The notes beneath the pieces are model-generated. The model did not search any database. It worked only from the letters and a program-made list of their open reading frames with translations, and was not told the DNA's origin. Below are positions 1 to 8,530 of a stretch of DNA of 26,834 bases, one piece after another (positions within the stretch are counted from its first letter, which is position 1; each line of letters starts with the position of its first letter). Source of the stretch: DATJFH01 sp035495815 (lineage in GTDB: Bacteria > Acidobacteriota > Terriglobia > Bryobacterales > Bryobacteraceae); assembly GCA_035495815.1 (NCBI GenBank), contig DATJFH010000058.1, positions 1 through 26,834 of the forward strand. The letters run 5' to 3'. Both the position numbers and the translations under genes were made by a program.

Positions 1-2720
1 TGCGGAAACGCCCGGACCAGCTGATTGAACTGCACCGTGGATCCGTTGATGTTGGTGCCCGGCAGAAGATTAAAGAACGGATTAGCTACATTGGCGCTGT
101 TGCGATCGATCACCGCCTGGTCCCGTGTGGGTGAGGTGCTCAGGTAGCGCTCGGGCAAGAAATCGATCTGCTGGTCGATCGGCAGGTGCACGGAGTGGTT
201 TCCCGTGTACCCGATCTCGAGCACCAGGCTGCTGGTCAACTGGCGCTGAATGTCGAAGTTCCAACGCAGGGAATAAGGGTTGCGAGGATTGGTATTGAAG
301 AAGGCCAGGTTGCGGCCGAGAAAAGTGGCCAGGCCCAGGGACGAGCCCGTCGGCTGCTGGATACCCGTCGGATAGGGGTTCTCCAGCGTCGAAGTTGGAC
401 GCAGCCCGCCGGTGGCCGATGCCCCCAGAATCGGCGACGATTGACTGAATCCGCTCTGATTGAGGCCGGTAGTCCCGATGGGGAACACGAAAGCGCCCAC
501 GCCCGTGCGAAACACGGTTTTTCCGGCGGGGCCGCCCGGGGTCCAGGCGACTCCGAAGCGCGGGCTGAAGTAGCCCGACCTGGTCTCATACAGGTTTCGA
601 TTCCCCGGGCCTGCGAACAAAAGGCCGCCATTGACCGCGAACTGGTTCACCGGCAGGCCCGGCACGGGATTTTTCGCGTAAGCCGCCAGCGCCTCTTTGG
701 CGATCGGGTTGGGCGTTGTCGAATCGAAGCCGTTAACCGAGCGGTTGAAGCGCTCCGAAGTCGGCAAGTCGCGCTCGAAGCGCAAGCCCATGTTCAGGAT
801 CAGATTCGATTTGACACGGTAATCGTCCTGCAGGAACAGGGCGTAGTATTTGGCCTGGTTGGTCCGGAACGTGTTGACGTCGAAGCTGCCGCCGGTGGGG
901 TAGCCGAGGAGAAACGTAGCCAGATCCTGGCCCAGCGGGGCGGCCGTCGAGTTGTCCAGCGGGCCGCGTACCAGATCCGCCCGGAACTGATAATTCCCGC
1001 TGGAGTTGCCATAACTGGCCGAACTCTCACGGTATTCGCGGATGTCTGTCCCGAACTTCAGAGTATGCCGGCCGCGGATCTTGGTGAGATTGATAAAAAT
1101 TTGAAAGATGTCGAAGGGAGTGCGATCGCCGCCGCTATCGCCTACGTCGGTGAACTGATCCAGATCGATGGTGGGAAGCACGAAGCGGGCCGACGCTGCG
1201 GCCAGGTATTTCGGGAAGCCAAGCTGGGTGAAATCGTATCCGTTGCTCGACCGCGTGTTGCTTTCCGTAAACCGCGTCCAGTTCAGGCGGGTATTCAGAA
1301 CCATGCTGGGCGACAGCGTGTAGACGTCATCCACCATCGTGCCCCAGTTGATGCGACCCAGGAAATTCCCGGTGGCGATGTTCTTGAAACGGTTGTTCCG
1401 GTTCTCGATGCGATCGTTGTGGCGATAATTCCAGAACAGCTTGTGGTTGTCGCTGACGTTGTAATCGATCCGGCCCAGCTCGCTGTTATAGGTATCGGAA
1501 CGGATCGAGTTCGCCAGATAATTGTCCTGGCCGTCGGCCTTTCCCGGCTGGTTCGGCAGCGGATAGAACTGCAGATAGTTCTTGGCGATTCCGCTGAGCC
1601 GGTTGGCCGGAATCAGGTTGCCGGCGAAGGGAGTCCTGCGAACGCGAGCGCCTTCCGCCACACCGGTCAGCGGGTCATAGATCTGATAGTTGGCGCCGAC
1701 GCGGAGGAGCTGGGAGAAATCCCCTGTACGCTCCAGGGCAGTGGGGACCGTGGAAGTCAGCGGCTCGGGGAACGAATCGTGAATCAATTCGTAAGCGAAG
1801 AACCAGAAGAGACGGTTCCGGCCGTTGTAAATCTTGGGAATCCAGAGCGGACCACCGGCGTTGATCCCGTACTGGTTGAAATTGGCGCCGGGCTTTTTCT
1901 GGCCGGAGCGATTGGTAAAGTACGGGGTCGCGGCCAGCGCCGAAACCTGGTTGAAATCGTAGGCCGCGCCGTGAAGATCGTTGGTCCCGCTCTTGAGGAC
2001 GACGTTGACGGTCCCCCCGCCGGTGTGGCCATAGGCCGCGTCCGTCTGGAAGGTTTCCACTTTCACTTCCTGAACGGCGTCGACGGGCGGGTTGTAAGCT
2101 ACGCGGCTGTCGCGCGTGGTGTCCGGCGAGCCGTCGATCAGCAGCTCGTTGCTGCGGCTCGGCGCGCCGCCCATCGAAAAGTCCGAAGGCCCGGCATTGT
2201 CGAACGGACGAGCGAACTTGGGATCGCTGTTCGGCGTGACGCCCATCGCGGCTTGCGCCAGCACCAGCGGCGTGCGCCCGTTCATGGGCAGGTTCTCGAC
2301 TTGACGGGTGTTGATCACCTGGCCGGTCGAGGCGGTGGCCGTTTCCAGCATCGAAGCTTCCGCGGACACCGTCACCGACTGCTCCACCAGCCCGATCTCC
2401 AGCGTGATGTCCAGCTGGCCTCGTTCATTGGTGGTCACCCGGATATTCGGGTTCACGTACCGCTTGAAGCCTTTCAATTCCGCCGACACGGTGTACGGGC
2501 CCGGTGGAAGATAGGGGAGCGTGTAGGATCCCTCCGCTCCGGCGAAAGTGTGCGACTTGGCGCCGGTCTCATTGTGAGTGGCCATCACTTTGACATTTGG
2601 GACGGAGGCCTGCTGTTGGTCTACGATTCGGCCGCTAAGGCTTCCCCGGAACTCCTGGGCCCATACCGAAGCCGCGATTGAAACGGCGGAAACAACAATG
2701 GCGCAAACGTGACGAAACAT
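1..2720 (-). CDS. TonB-dependent receptor, Oar-like, carboxypeptidase-regulatory N-terminus (partial)
   Basis: This is probably an outer-membrane beta-barrel that takes up a large substrate such as an oligosaccharide or peptide. The frame is open from an ATG at 2720 to the window edge, about 906 codons. Family members usually have 1,000-1,200 residues, so the C-terminal barrel end is missing. Residues 1-21 form a signal peptide ending VWA|QE. Residues about 24-110 read as a CarboxypepD_reg-like domain (FRGSLSGRIVDQQ, then GSYTLPYLPPGPYTV). A plug-like region follows (ENLPMNGRTP, NELLIDGSPD, GGTVNVVLKSGTNDLHG), then long barrel sequence with FFAYE-like and LFLQDDYRV motifs. A GGGGAT stretch sits about 7 bases before the ATG. 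The long reading frame on the opposite strand is a codon-bias shadow. Family assignment is firm; the substrate is unknown. Confidence 0.9.
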   Translation of the reverse strand, partial: MFRHVCAIVVSAVSIAASVWAQEFRGSLSGRIVDQQQASVPNVKVMATHNETGAKSHTFAGAEGSYTLPYLPPGPYTVSAELKGFKRYVNPNIRVTTNERGQLDITLEIGLVEQSVTVSAEASMLETATASTGQVINTRQVENLPMNGRTPLVLAQAAMGVTPNSDPKFARPFDNAGPSDFSMGGAPSRSNELLIDGSPDTTRDSRVAYNPPVDAVQEVKVETFQTDAAYGHTGGGTVNVVLKSGTNDLHGAAYDFNQVSALAATPYFTNRSGQKKPGANFNQYGINAGGPLWIPKIYNGRNRLFWFFAYELIHDSFPEPLTSTVPTALERTGDFSQLLRVGANYQIYDPLTGVAEGARVRRTPFAGNLIPANRLSGIAKNYLQFYPLPNQPGKADGQDNYLANSIRSDTYNSELGRIDYNVSDNHKLFWNYRHNDRIENRNNRFKNIATGNFLGRINWGTMVDDVYTLSPSMVLNTRLNWTRFTESNTRSSNGYDFTQLGFPKYLAAASARFVLPTIDLDQFTDVGDSGGDRTPFDIFQIFINLTKIRGRHTLKFGTDIREYRESSASYGNSSGNYQFRADLVRGPLDNSTAAPLGQDLATFLLGYPTGGSFDVNTFRTNQAKYYALFLQDDYRVKSNLILNMGLRFERDLPTSERFNRSVNGFDSTTPNPIAKEALAAYAKNPVPGLPVNQFAVNGGLLFAGPGNRNLYETRSGYFSPRFGVAWTPGGPAGKTVFRTGVGAFVFPIGTTGLNQSGFSQSSPILGASATGGLRPTSTLENPYPTGIQQPTGSSLGLATFLGRNLAFFNTNPRNPYSLRWNFDIQRQLTSSLVLEIGYTGNHSVHLPIDQQIDFLPERYLSTSPTRDQAVIDRNSANVANPFFNLLPGTNINGSTVQFNQLVRAFP

Positions 2721-2766
2721 AAGTCATCCCCTTGACTCTGGCGTTAGAGTACCTTCGAATGGCGCC

Positions 2767-2772
2767 AGTATA
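2767..2772 (-). promoter_or_regulatory. Possible -10 element of the TonB-dependent receptor
   Basis: On the minus strand this reads TATACT, about 46 bases before the receptor ATG at 2720. I see no good -35 hexamer 16-18 bases further upstream, so the assignment rests on the -10 alone. Confidence 0.3.
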
Positions 2773-2842
2773 CAGCAGTTTTGAAGCAGAGCACCAGAAT
2801 CTAAGGCAATTTTTTTGTTAAATGGCTGCTGAGGCGGCTGCT

Positions 2843-2871
2843 TTGATCGTTCGGCTACGGTTTGCTATAGG
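2843..2871 (+). promoter_or_regulatory. Predicted promoter of the SIS-domain gene (near-leaderless)
   Basis: TTGATC (2843-2848) is followed after exactly 17 bases by TATAGG (2866-2871), with an extended -10 TG at 2863-2864. The predicted transcript would start near 2878, only about 4 bases before the ATG at 2882. That argues against the more upstream in-frame ATG at 2822. Confidence 0.5.
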
Positions 2872-2881
2872 TAGGACTCCC

Positions 2882-3652
2882 ATGAACGCCGCCGTGTCTT
2901 ACTACGAGAAGGCGCTGGATCTTCTGCGCCAGGTACGTGATCAGGAGCTGGACGCGATCGAACGGGCCGCCGAGGTCTGCGCGTCGTCAATCGCCCGGGG
3001 CGGGCTGGTCTTTCTGTTCGGTAACGGCCATTCCCGGATGCTTTGCGAAGAGATGACACCACGGCAGGGCTGCCTGCCCGGTTTCGTCGCGCTGGTGGAA
3101 CTGGCGCTCTCGAACCACGCCAATATCATCGGGACCAACGGGCTGCGCGCGCCGCTGTACCTGGAAAAATACGAAGGATATGCCGAGGAGATACTGAAGG
3201 GCTTCCACTTCGGTCCGCAGGACGCTTTCATCGTCATTTCGACCAGCGGAATCCGGCCCGTGATCGTGGAGATGGCGGAGGGCGCGCGGCGGCGGGGGCT
3301 GCCGGTGATCGGCATCGTCTCTCGGAGGCATTGTGAAGGATCGAAAGCGGCGCACTCGTCCGGAAAAAAGCTGATCGACTTCTCCGACATCGTGATCGAC
3401 AACCATTGCCCGCCGGGGGATTGCGTGCACGAGGTGGAAGGTCTGTCGTGGCGGACAGGCCCCGTATCGACGGTGACCGGGGCCATGATTATCAATATGC
3501 TGCGCTGCGAAGTGGCCGAGCGCCTGGTAGCCCGCGGGGTGAAGCCTGAGCTGCTGCCGAGCCATCAGTTTGTCGGCGACAGCAGCGCGGCGGAGCAGCT
3601 CGAGCGGTTTTACGAGGCCTACCGGAAGAGCCTGCGGCGCCTGTTCGATTGA
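2882..3652 (+). CDS. SIS-domain sugar-phosphate binding/isomerase protein (UPF0309 type)
   Basis: This is a 256-residue protein of the SIS fold, which binds phosphosugars in isomerases and regulators. The fold is seen in FLFGNGHSRML (G-N-G-H-S phosphate loop, near residues 43-53) and VISTSGIRPVIVEMAEGAR (second phosphosugar-binding loop). HEVEGLSWRTGPVSTV and MIINMLRCEVAERL fit the sugar isomerase domain / UPF0309 family of about 240-250 residues. The start at 2882 is preferred over the in-frame ATG at 2822: the extra 20 residues look non-homologous, and a promoter lies between the two. It is divergent from the TonB receptor. The substrate is unknown; an amino-sugar or heptose phosphate role would be a guess. 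Confidence 0.85.
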   Translation: MNAAVSYYEKALDLLRQVRDQELDAIERAAEVCASSIARGGLVFLFGNGHSRMLCEEMTPRQGCLPGFVALVELALSNHANIIGTNGLRAPLYLEKYEGYAEEILKGFHFGPQDAFIVISTSGIRPVIVEMAEGARRRGLPVIGIVSRRHCEGSKAAHSSGKKLIDFSDIVIDNHCPPGDCVHEVEGLSWRTGPVSTVTGAMIINMLRCEVAERLVARGVKPELLPSHQFVGDSSAAEQLERFYEAYRKSLRRLFD

Positions 3653-3832
3653 CGTCCGCCGGTGGAGGACAAGCCTGTCCGCTGCTCCGCAAGCCCGGTT
3701 CAAGGCGACAAAACGGGCGGCGAACGTATGCGATTCCGGCTGGACCTTTCCGCACCGGATACCGCCGCACCCGTGCGATAATCGGCCCGATACTTTCGGC
3801 GGCCTGGCAGGTTGGTCCCGAAGATGAGGCTC

Positions 3833-4873
3833 ATGAAAGACGTTTCCATCGCCCTACTCGGCTCGGGATTTGTAGCTGAATTCTATATGCAGGGTCTGGC
3901 CAACGTGGCCGGGCAGCGGGTTCTCGTAAACTACTCGCGAAACCGGAAGCGAGCCGGTGAATTTGCGCGGCGCTGGTCGATTCCGGAATCAACCACGGAT
4001 CTCGATCGCCTGATCGCCCGGTCCGATATCGACCTCTATATCATCGGACTGCCGAACGAAGCGCATCTGCCGGTTTCCCTCCAGCTCGCCGGCGCCGGGA
4101 AGCATCAGGTCTGCACCAAGCCGCTGGCGCGCAACCGGAAGGAAGCCAAGGCCATGCTCGACGCCGCCCGGCGCTCAGGCGCGATGCACGGGTACGCCGA
4201 GACGGAAGTCTTCGCTCCCTGCGTGGTCAAAGCGCGCCAGACCATCGAGCACGGCGGCGTGGGCCGGGTCCTTTGGGTTCGCTCGCGCGAATCGCACAGC
4301 GGGCCGCACAGCCCGCACTTCTGGGATGTCGAAAAGACCGGAGGCGGCGCCATGAACGACCTCGCCTGCCACACCGTCGAAGCTGCCCGCTACTTTTTCG
4401 GCAAGGACGACAAGATCGTGGAAGTGATGGCCTGGGGGGCTCGCCTGGTCCACCACAAGAAGACCCGGGGCGAGGACAATGCGCTGCTGCTGCTCAAATT
4501 TTCGAGCGGCGGCATCGGGCACTGCGAGCTTTCCTGGACGTGCAAGGGCGGTCTCGACCTGCGGAATGAAATTCACGGCTCGGAAGGGTCCATCTTCACC
4601 GACGTCACCCGCGGCACGCCCATCTCGTCCTTTACGCCGCGCGCGGCAGGCTATGTCGTGGAAAAGGCCGACATCGATTTTGGCTGGACGCGCCCGCTCC
4701 CAGAGGAAGCTTTCGCCTACGGCTATCAGGCCGAGATGCGGCATTTCGTCGAGTGCGTGCGGGACGGCGTAGAGCCGCGCGAGACCTACGAGGACGGCTG
4801 GGTCGTGAATACGATTCTCGACGCCGGCTATCAGTCCATGCGCTCCGGAAAGTGGGTTCGCGTCAAATACTGA
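3833..4873 (+). CDS. Gfo/Idh/MocA family oxidoreductase
   Basis: This is predicted to be an NAD(P)-dependent sugar or polyol dehydrogenase-like enzyme. The N-terminal Rossmann fold carries VSIALLGSGFVAEFY (GSG at residues 10-12 from the chosen start). The usual E-K-P lysine motif appears as C-T-K-P at about 94-97. A D-x-x-x-H pair (MNDLACHTVEAARYF, D176 and H180) matches the catalytic region. Start choice is uncertain: in-frame TTG 3812, ATG 3824 and ATG 3833 all exist. I took 3833 because GAAG and GAGG lie just upstream and the protein then begins directly at the first beta strand. Its stop is separated by one base from the next ATG, so the two are almost certainly co-transcribed and translationally coupled. 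Confidence 0.9.
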   Translation: MKDVSIALLGSGFVAEFYMQGLANVAGQRVLVNYSRNRKRAGEFARRWSIPESTTDLDRLIARSDIDLYIIGLPNEAHLPVSLQLAGAGKHQVCTKPLARNRKEAKAMLDAARRSGAMHGYAETEVFAPCVVKARQTIEHGGVGRVLWVRSRESHSGPHSPHFWDVEKTGGGAMNDLACHTVEAARYFFGKDDKIVEVMAWGARLVHHKKTRGEDNALLLLKFSSGGIGHCELSWTCKGGLDLRNEIHGSEGSIFTDVTRGTPISSFTPRAAGYVVEKADIDFGWTRPLPEEAFAYGYQAEMRHFVECVRDGVEPRETYEDGWVVNTILDAGYQSMRSGKWVRVKY

Positions 4874-4874
4874 G

Positions 4875-5912
4875 ATGCAGCCGAGACCGCTTCGCACCAG
4901 TGTCATCGGCAGCTATCCCTTTCCAGGATGGCTGGAATTCGTCTCGCAGCACATGGACGAATTCGGCAAGGAGGATCTGGCCGAGGCTCTCGATGACGCG
5001 GTGGGAGCAGCCGTGCGGGACCAGGCGGCCGCCGGGCTAGACGTGATCAGCGACGGAGAACAGACCCGGCTCGACTTCAACCTGTCCTTCTATGGCTTCC
5101 TGACCGGGATCGCCATGGAGTCCAAGTCTCCGCGCCGCTTCGGCCCTCCGGGGCACGACCAGCGCGGCAGGCATGCGGTGGAAGGAAAGCTGGGCGCGCC
5201 GCGCGGACTGGGCGCGGTGGACGAATTCCGCCGGCTGCGGCGGATCGCGCCCGAAGGTCCCGCGCTCAAGATCAGTGTCCCCGGCCCCTACACTCTGAGC
5301 GGCCGCCTGATTCCGAACGAGCAATATCCGGACCGCTACGCCCTGACCGAAGCGCTGGTCCCGATCGTGCGGAGGGAGCTCGAAGCCCTGGTCGAAGCGG
5401 GCTGCGGCGAGTTGTGCGTGGACGAGCCTTCCATGAGCTGCTACGCCCACAGCGAAGATCCGGCGCGTCTGGTGGATATCTTCAACCGGACGGCCGCCGG
5501 TGTGCGCGGGCGCTGCCGCCTGTCCACCCATCTGTGCTTCGGGAACTACAAGGCGCGAGCCGTTGCTCCGCGCAGTTATGCGCCCATGTTTCCGGCGTTC
5601 CTCGATCTGCAGGTGGATGAGATCCACCTCGAGATGGCCAGCCGTGAATTCGCCGGAATCGAGCTGATTCGCGACATCGCGGCTCGGATGGACGTCGCGG
5701 TAGGAATCATCGACGTGAAGAGTTACTACATCGAGACGCCGGACGACGTAGCCGCGCGGGTGCGCCGGTGCCTGGAGTTCGCGCCGCCCGAGCGCCTTTC
5801 ATTCGCGCCCGATTGCGGGCTCAGCCAGACGGCGCGCTGGGCCGCCCGGAAGAAGCTCCAGTCCCTCGCCGATGGCGTAAAACGCGTCCGCGCGGAGTTG
5901 GGAGTCGGCTGA
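4875..5912 (+). CDS. MetE C-terminal-domain protein (cobalamin-independent methionine synthase II family)
   Basis: This 345-residue protein equals only the catalytic C-terminal half of MetE (full-length MetE is about 750). It opens with LRTSVIGSYPFP, typical of this family. The zinc site is intact: H219 and C221 (STHLCFGN), E253 (HLEMASRE) and C314 (PDCGLS) match the H-x-C...E...C ligands of MetE. VDEPSMSCYA (residues 182-191) matches the methionine-binding D-E-P region. Known half-length homologues transfer a methyl group to a thiol and may use a donor other than methyl-tetrahydrofolate. The one-base gap from the oxidoreductase suggests a shared pathway rather than general methionine synthesis. 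Family is firm; the acceptor is unknown. Confidence 0.88.
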   Translation: MQPRPLRTSVIGSYPFPGWLEFVSQHMDEFGKEDLAEALDDAVGAAVRDQAAAGLDVISDGEQTRLDFNLSFYGFLTGIAMESKSPRRFGPPGHDQRGRHAVEGKLGAPRGLGAVDEFRRLRRIAPEGPALKISVPGPYTLSGRLIPNEQYPDRYALTEALVPIVRRELEALVEAGCGELCVDEPSMSCYAHSEDPARLVDIFNRTAAGVRGRCRLSTHLCFGNYKARAVAPRSYAPMFPAFLDLQVDEIHLEMASREFAGIELIRDIAARMDVAVGIIDVKSYYIETPDDVAARVRRCLEFAPPERLSFAPDCGLSQTARWAARKKLQSLADGVKRVRAELGVG

Positions 5913-5940
5913 TCGCACAATTTGTGATATTTTTATTGGC

Positions 5941-6321
5941 ATGCGCAACGCCATCGTTTGTATCGCAGCGTTCCTGTGTCTGACGCCGCTGGCTTCCGCG
6001 GCGGGGCTGGAAGGGAAGTGGTCGGCGGAATTCAAGGCTTCCGGCAAGAAAGCCAACGCCAAGAAAGCCGGGGCCGTGATGTTGAACCTGACCAGCGATG
6101 GGAAGCAGCTCAGCGGCTCGGTCGGCTCCGGCAAGCGCTCGGCGACCATTCAGGAGGGAAAGGTCGACGGATCCAGCTTCTCTTTCGTGACGATTCAGAA
6201 AGGGAAGAAGGGCGAAGCCAAGATGTTCTGGAGCGGAACGCTCGACGGCGACACCATCCAGGGCGCCAGGTCGCGGGACGGCGCGAAACGCAGGGCGAGC
6301 TTCGTTGCCAAGCGCATGTAA
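5941..6321 (+). CDS. Small secreted hypothetical protein
   Basis: A 126-residue protein with a clear signal peptide (MRNAIVCIAAFLCLTPLASA|A). The mature part is lysine-rich and beta-strand-like: GLEGKWSAEF, QLSGSVGSGKRSATIQEGKVDGSSFSF, then FWSGTLDGDTIQGAR. This alternation of W/F-containing strands with glycine turns suggests a small lipocalin-like or beta-sandwich domain. I do not recognise a named family, so no function is assigned. It ends 12 bases before the esterase-like gene, and the two may be co-transcribed. An 11-base near-palindrome, CACAATTTGTG (5916-5926), lies just upstream. Confidence 0.75.
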   Translation: MRNAIVCIAAFLCLTPLASAAGLEGKWSAEFKASGKKANAKKAGAVMLNLTSDGKQLSGSVGSGKRSATIQEGKVDGSSFSFVTIQKGKKGEAKMFWSGTLDGDTIQGARSRDGAKRRASFVAKRM

Positions 6322-6333
6322 CCGGATCACAAG

Positions 6334-7161
6334 ATGAAACGTGTAATCCCGAGCCTGGTGCTGTTGGCGGCGGGCGCCTTCGGAGGACTGCGGTCCGATA
6401 TCGAATTCGGCAGGGCCGGGGATCTGAGCCTCACGCTGGACGCCTATGTCCCCGAAGGTTCCGGTCCGTTCCCGGCCGTGATCGTGGTGCACGGCGGCGG
6501 CTGGCGCAACGGCGACAAGCAGACCTACGTCAAGCCGCTGTTCGATCCCCTCACCCAGGCCGGTTTTGCCTGGTTTACCATCAATTACCGCCTGGCTCCC
6601 AAGTACCATTTCCCGGCTCCGGTGGATGACGTGATCACCGCCATCCGCTGGGTGCAGTCGCACGCCGCCGAATATAAGGTGGACGTGAACCGGATCGCGA
6701 TCACAGGAGAATCCGCCGGCGGCCATCTGGTCTCGTTCGTCGGAGCGCGCGACGGCGCCCGGCTGAAACTGCGCGCGGTGGTTCCGTTTTATGCGCCGAA
6801 TGACCTGGAGGCGATGATCACCGGCCCGGACAAGACCAAGGGCGCCGATCCAGCCATCAGGGCGCTGCTCGATTTCACCGAGCCGGACGCCGCCGCCGTG
6901 CGCCGGATGAAAGAAGCGTCTCCGGTCACCTACGTGAAGAAGGGCATGCCTCCCTTTCTCCTGATTCACGGCGCCGGCGACGCGACCGTTCCGTTCCATC
7001 AGGCCACTCTCATGTGCGACAAGATGAAACAGGCCGGTTCGTCGTGTGAGATCTTCGCTGTGGAAGGCGGTCCGCACGGGGTCATCAACTGGGAGAAGAA
7101 CCCCGCAATGCAGGCTTACAAGTCGAAGATGGTCGAATGGCTGAAACAGAAACTGCATTAG
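6334..7161 (+). CDS. Secreted alpha/beta hydrolase, acetyl-esterase (BD-FAE-like) family
   Basis: This 275-residue protein has a short hydrophobic leader (MKRVIPSLVLLAAGAFG), so it is probably exported. It shows the alpha/beta-hydrolase oxyanion motif HGGGW (53-57), the nucleophile elbow GESAGG (S127), an acid in HGAGDATVP (D216) and the catalytic histidine in GGPHG (H248), a complete triad. The layout resembles carbohydrate acetyl/feruloyl esterases and other lipase-like esterases. It follows the small secreted protein by 12 bases and converges on the reverse transcriptase gene 18 bases away. Catalytic class is firm; the natural substrate is unknown, possibly an acylated polysaccharide. Confidence 0.88.
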   Translation: MKRVIPSLVLLAAGAFGGLRSDIEFGRAGDLSLTLDAYVPEGSGPFPAVIVVHGGGWRNGDKQTYVKPLFDPLTQAGFAWFTINYRLAPKYHFPAPVDDVITAIRWVQSHAAEYKVDVNRIAITGESAGGHLVSFVGARDGARLKLRAVVPFYAPNDLEAMITGPDKTKGADPAIRALLDFTEPDAAAVRRMKEASPVTYVKKGMPPFLLIHGAGDATVPFHQATLMCDKMKQAGSSCEIFAVEGGPHGVINWEKNPAMQAYKSKMVEWLKQKLH

Positions 7162-7162
7162 A

Positions 7163-7177
7163 GCGGAGCCTCTCCGC
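7163..7177. terminator. Hairpin between convergent genes, possible bidirectional terminator
   Basis: GCGGAG-cct-CTCCGC forms a perfect 6-bp stem with a 3-base loop and fills the 18-base gap between the hydrolase and the reverse transcriptase stop codons. There is no T-run on either side, so intrinsic termination would be weak. Confidence 0.35.
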
Positions 7178-7179
7178 CG

Positions 7180-8505
7180 TTACCATTCGATCCGGTTGAA
7201 AATGACGCGCAGACGTCCCCCCCGTGCCGGATTGACCGTTTCGACGTACGCGACGCGCCCCTCCAGATGTGATCGGAAGTCGGAATGCGCTTCGCGGTTT
7301 TGAGTCTCGGGACCGAGACGGACGCAGTTATTGAGGATGGCCTTGAGCCGGTCGAAGTGATCCCGCCGGATGTTCATTCGCTCATTGACGACCAGGCCTG
7401 CCAGATGCTGCCGAACCCCTTGCCGCATGATCCGCGTTTTGCGATGGTGCGCCGCGAAGCCCTCTTCACGCAAAATGGCGGACACGTGGGTGGAAAACCG
7501 TTCAGCGCCGCGCTCGAACGCCTCACCGCCTGAAAAAGCCAGATCGTCGGCATAGCGCGTGTAGCGGGCGCCCGACGATTGAGCCAGTCCGGCAAGCCGG
7601 CAATCTACCCGGTAAGCGCAGAGGTTGGAAAGCGCGGGAGAGGTCGGCGCGCCTTGCGGCAGATGCGGCCGGGCGTAAAGTGTTCTCGCTTCGATGAAAA
7701 TTCTCGGGGGAACCTCGAGCAGGTCCGTTTTCCATACGCTGCGCGGCGTGACATTGACACAGATTCCGCCCAGCAGATCGGCCACCGGTTCGGGATAGCC
7801 CAGGGTACGGAACAGGGCTTGAATTCTGGCTCCGCTGATGGAAGGAAAGAAATCCCGCAGGTCCATTCGCACGACCACGCGCCGGCCCAGGTGGGGAGCG
7901 GCAAACGTCCGGATGGACCGTCCCGGGATAAAACCGTGCGCCGCAGGGTGCGGAGGTATGCGGGCAAGAATACGCGTCACAATCATCCGTTGCAACTGCT
8001 TCATCCGCTGCTTTGGCGCTTCGATCAATCGCAGGCCGCCGGATCGTTTGGCCAGTACCCGGTAATAATAGTGCCTCAGCTTCGGGCAATCATTCCGGGA
8101 ACCGAGCCGCCATAGGTCGGCGAACCACTCCAACTCGCCGGGATTGAGGCGAAGCCAATCGCGCAGCGCGCCGGCCGACTCGAGCGGGGGAAGATCCCAC
8201 TTCCCGGCTGCGAAGACAGGTTGCATCAGCTGGGGCTCGGTCAGCCAATCGGCGACGGACAATTCGTGGCGGTACCTGGCCTCGGCGCGTTCGACACCCG
8301 GATCGGCGCGCAGAAATTGGATGGCGTCTCGTCGCCGGAGACGCACCCTGCCTTCGATGTGCTCCACGTAACGCTGCGCCAATGGACGGAGCCAGCGCCA
8401 GGGCCGTCCTAACGCGCGACTGCCGCGGGCCACGATCTGATCGACCGTGGGTTGTCCCGCCAGAAAGGCTCTGGCGAGAGCCCGTACGAAGAGAGGAGCA
8501 GGCAT
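7180..8505 (-). CDS. Retron-type reverse transcriptase
   Basis: This 441-residue RNA-directed DNA polymerase is of the bacterial retron class. Motifs in order: AAHGFIPGRS (188-197), a position like the retron NAxxH motif read as FAAPH (201-205), motif A VRMDLRDFFPSI with D215, HLPQGAPTSPALSN (281-294; retrons and allies have P-T-S-P where group II introns have P-L-S-P), the active site YADD (318-321), and HLAGLVVNE (367-375) at the place of the retron VTG motif. The region just before the RT core (LESAGALRDWLRLNPGELEWFADL) resembles the same region of Mx162-type RTs from myxobacteria as I recall them. The frame stays open to 8916, but residues before this ATG look non-protein-like and overlap a structured leader. 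There is no maturase or endonuclease domain and no strong ribosome-binding site. In retrons the RT primes on its own upstream RNA to make msDNA, often as an anti-phage system. No known effector gene is adjacent. Confidence 0.85.
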   Translation of the reverse strand: MPAPLFVRALARAFLAGQPTVDQIVARGSRALGRPWRWLRPLAQRYVEHIEGRVRLRRRDAIQFLRADPGVERAEARYRHELSVADWLTEPQLMQPVFAAGKWDLPPLESAGALRDWLRLNPGELEWFADLWRLGSRNDCPKLRHYYYRVLAKRSGGLRLIEAPKQRMKQLQRMIVTRILARIPPHPAAHGFIPGRSIRTFAAPHLGRRVVVRMDLRDFFPSISGARIQALFRTLGYPEPVADLLGGICVNVTPRSVWKTDLLEVPPRIFIEARTLYARPHLPQGAPTSPALSNLCAYRVDCRLAGLAQSSGARYTRYADDLAFSGGEAFERGAERFSTHVSAILREEGFAAHHRKTRIMRQGVRQHLAGLVVNERMNIRRDHFDRLKAILNNCVRLGPETQNREAHSDFRSHLEGRVAYVETVNPARGGRLRVIFNRIEW

Positions 8506-8530
8506 TGAATAACGACAGCGGAGCGCCCCA

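Noticed and set aside
186..2681. An 831-codon open frame on the plus strand opposite the first TonB receptor
   Set aside because: The minus-strand frame has a signal peptide, a CarboxypepD_reg-like domain and plug motifs; the plus frame has no recognisable domain and is a shadow of GC-rich codon use.
5821..7158. A 445-codon minus-strand frame opposite the esterase and the small secreted protein
   Set aside because: It is antisense to two genes with signal peptides and, in the esterase, a full catalytic triad; it has no domain of its own.
7180..8505. Group II intron ORF
   Set aside because: There is no maturase (X) or HNH domain, the motif is QGAPTSP rather than the intron form, and no intron domain V sequence is seen downstream.
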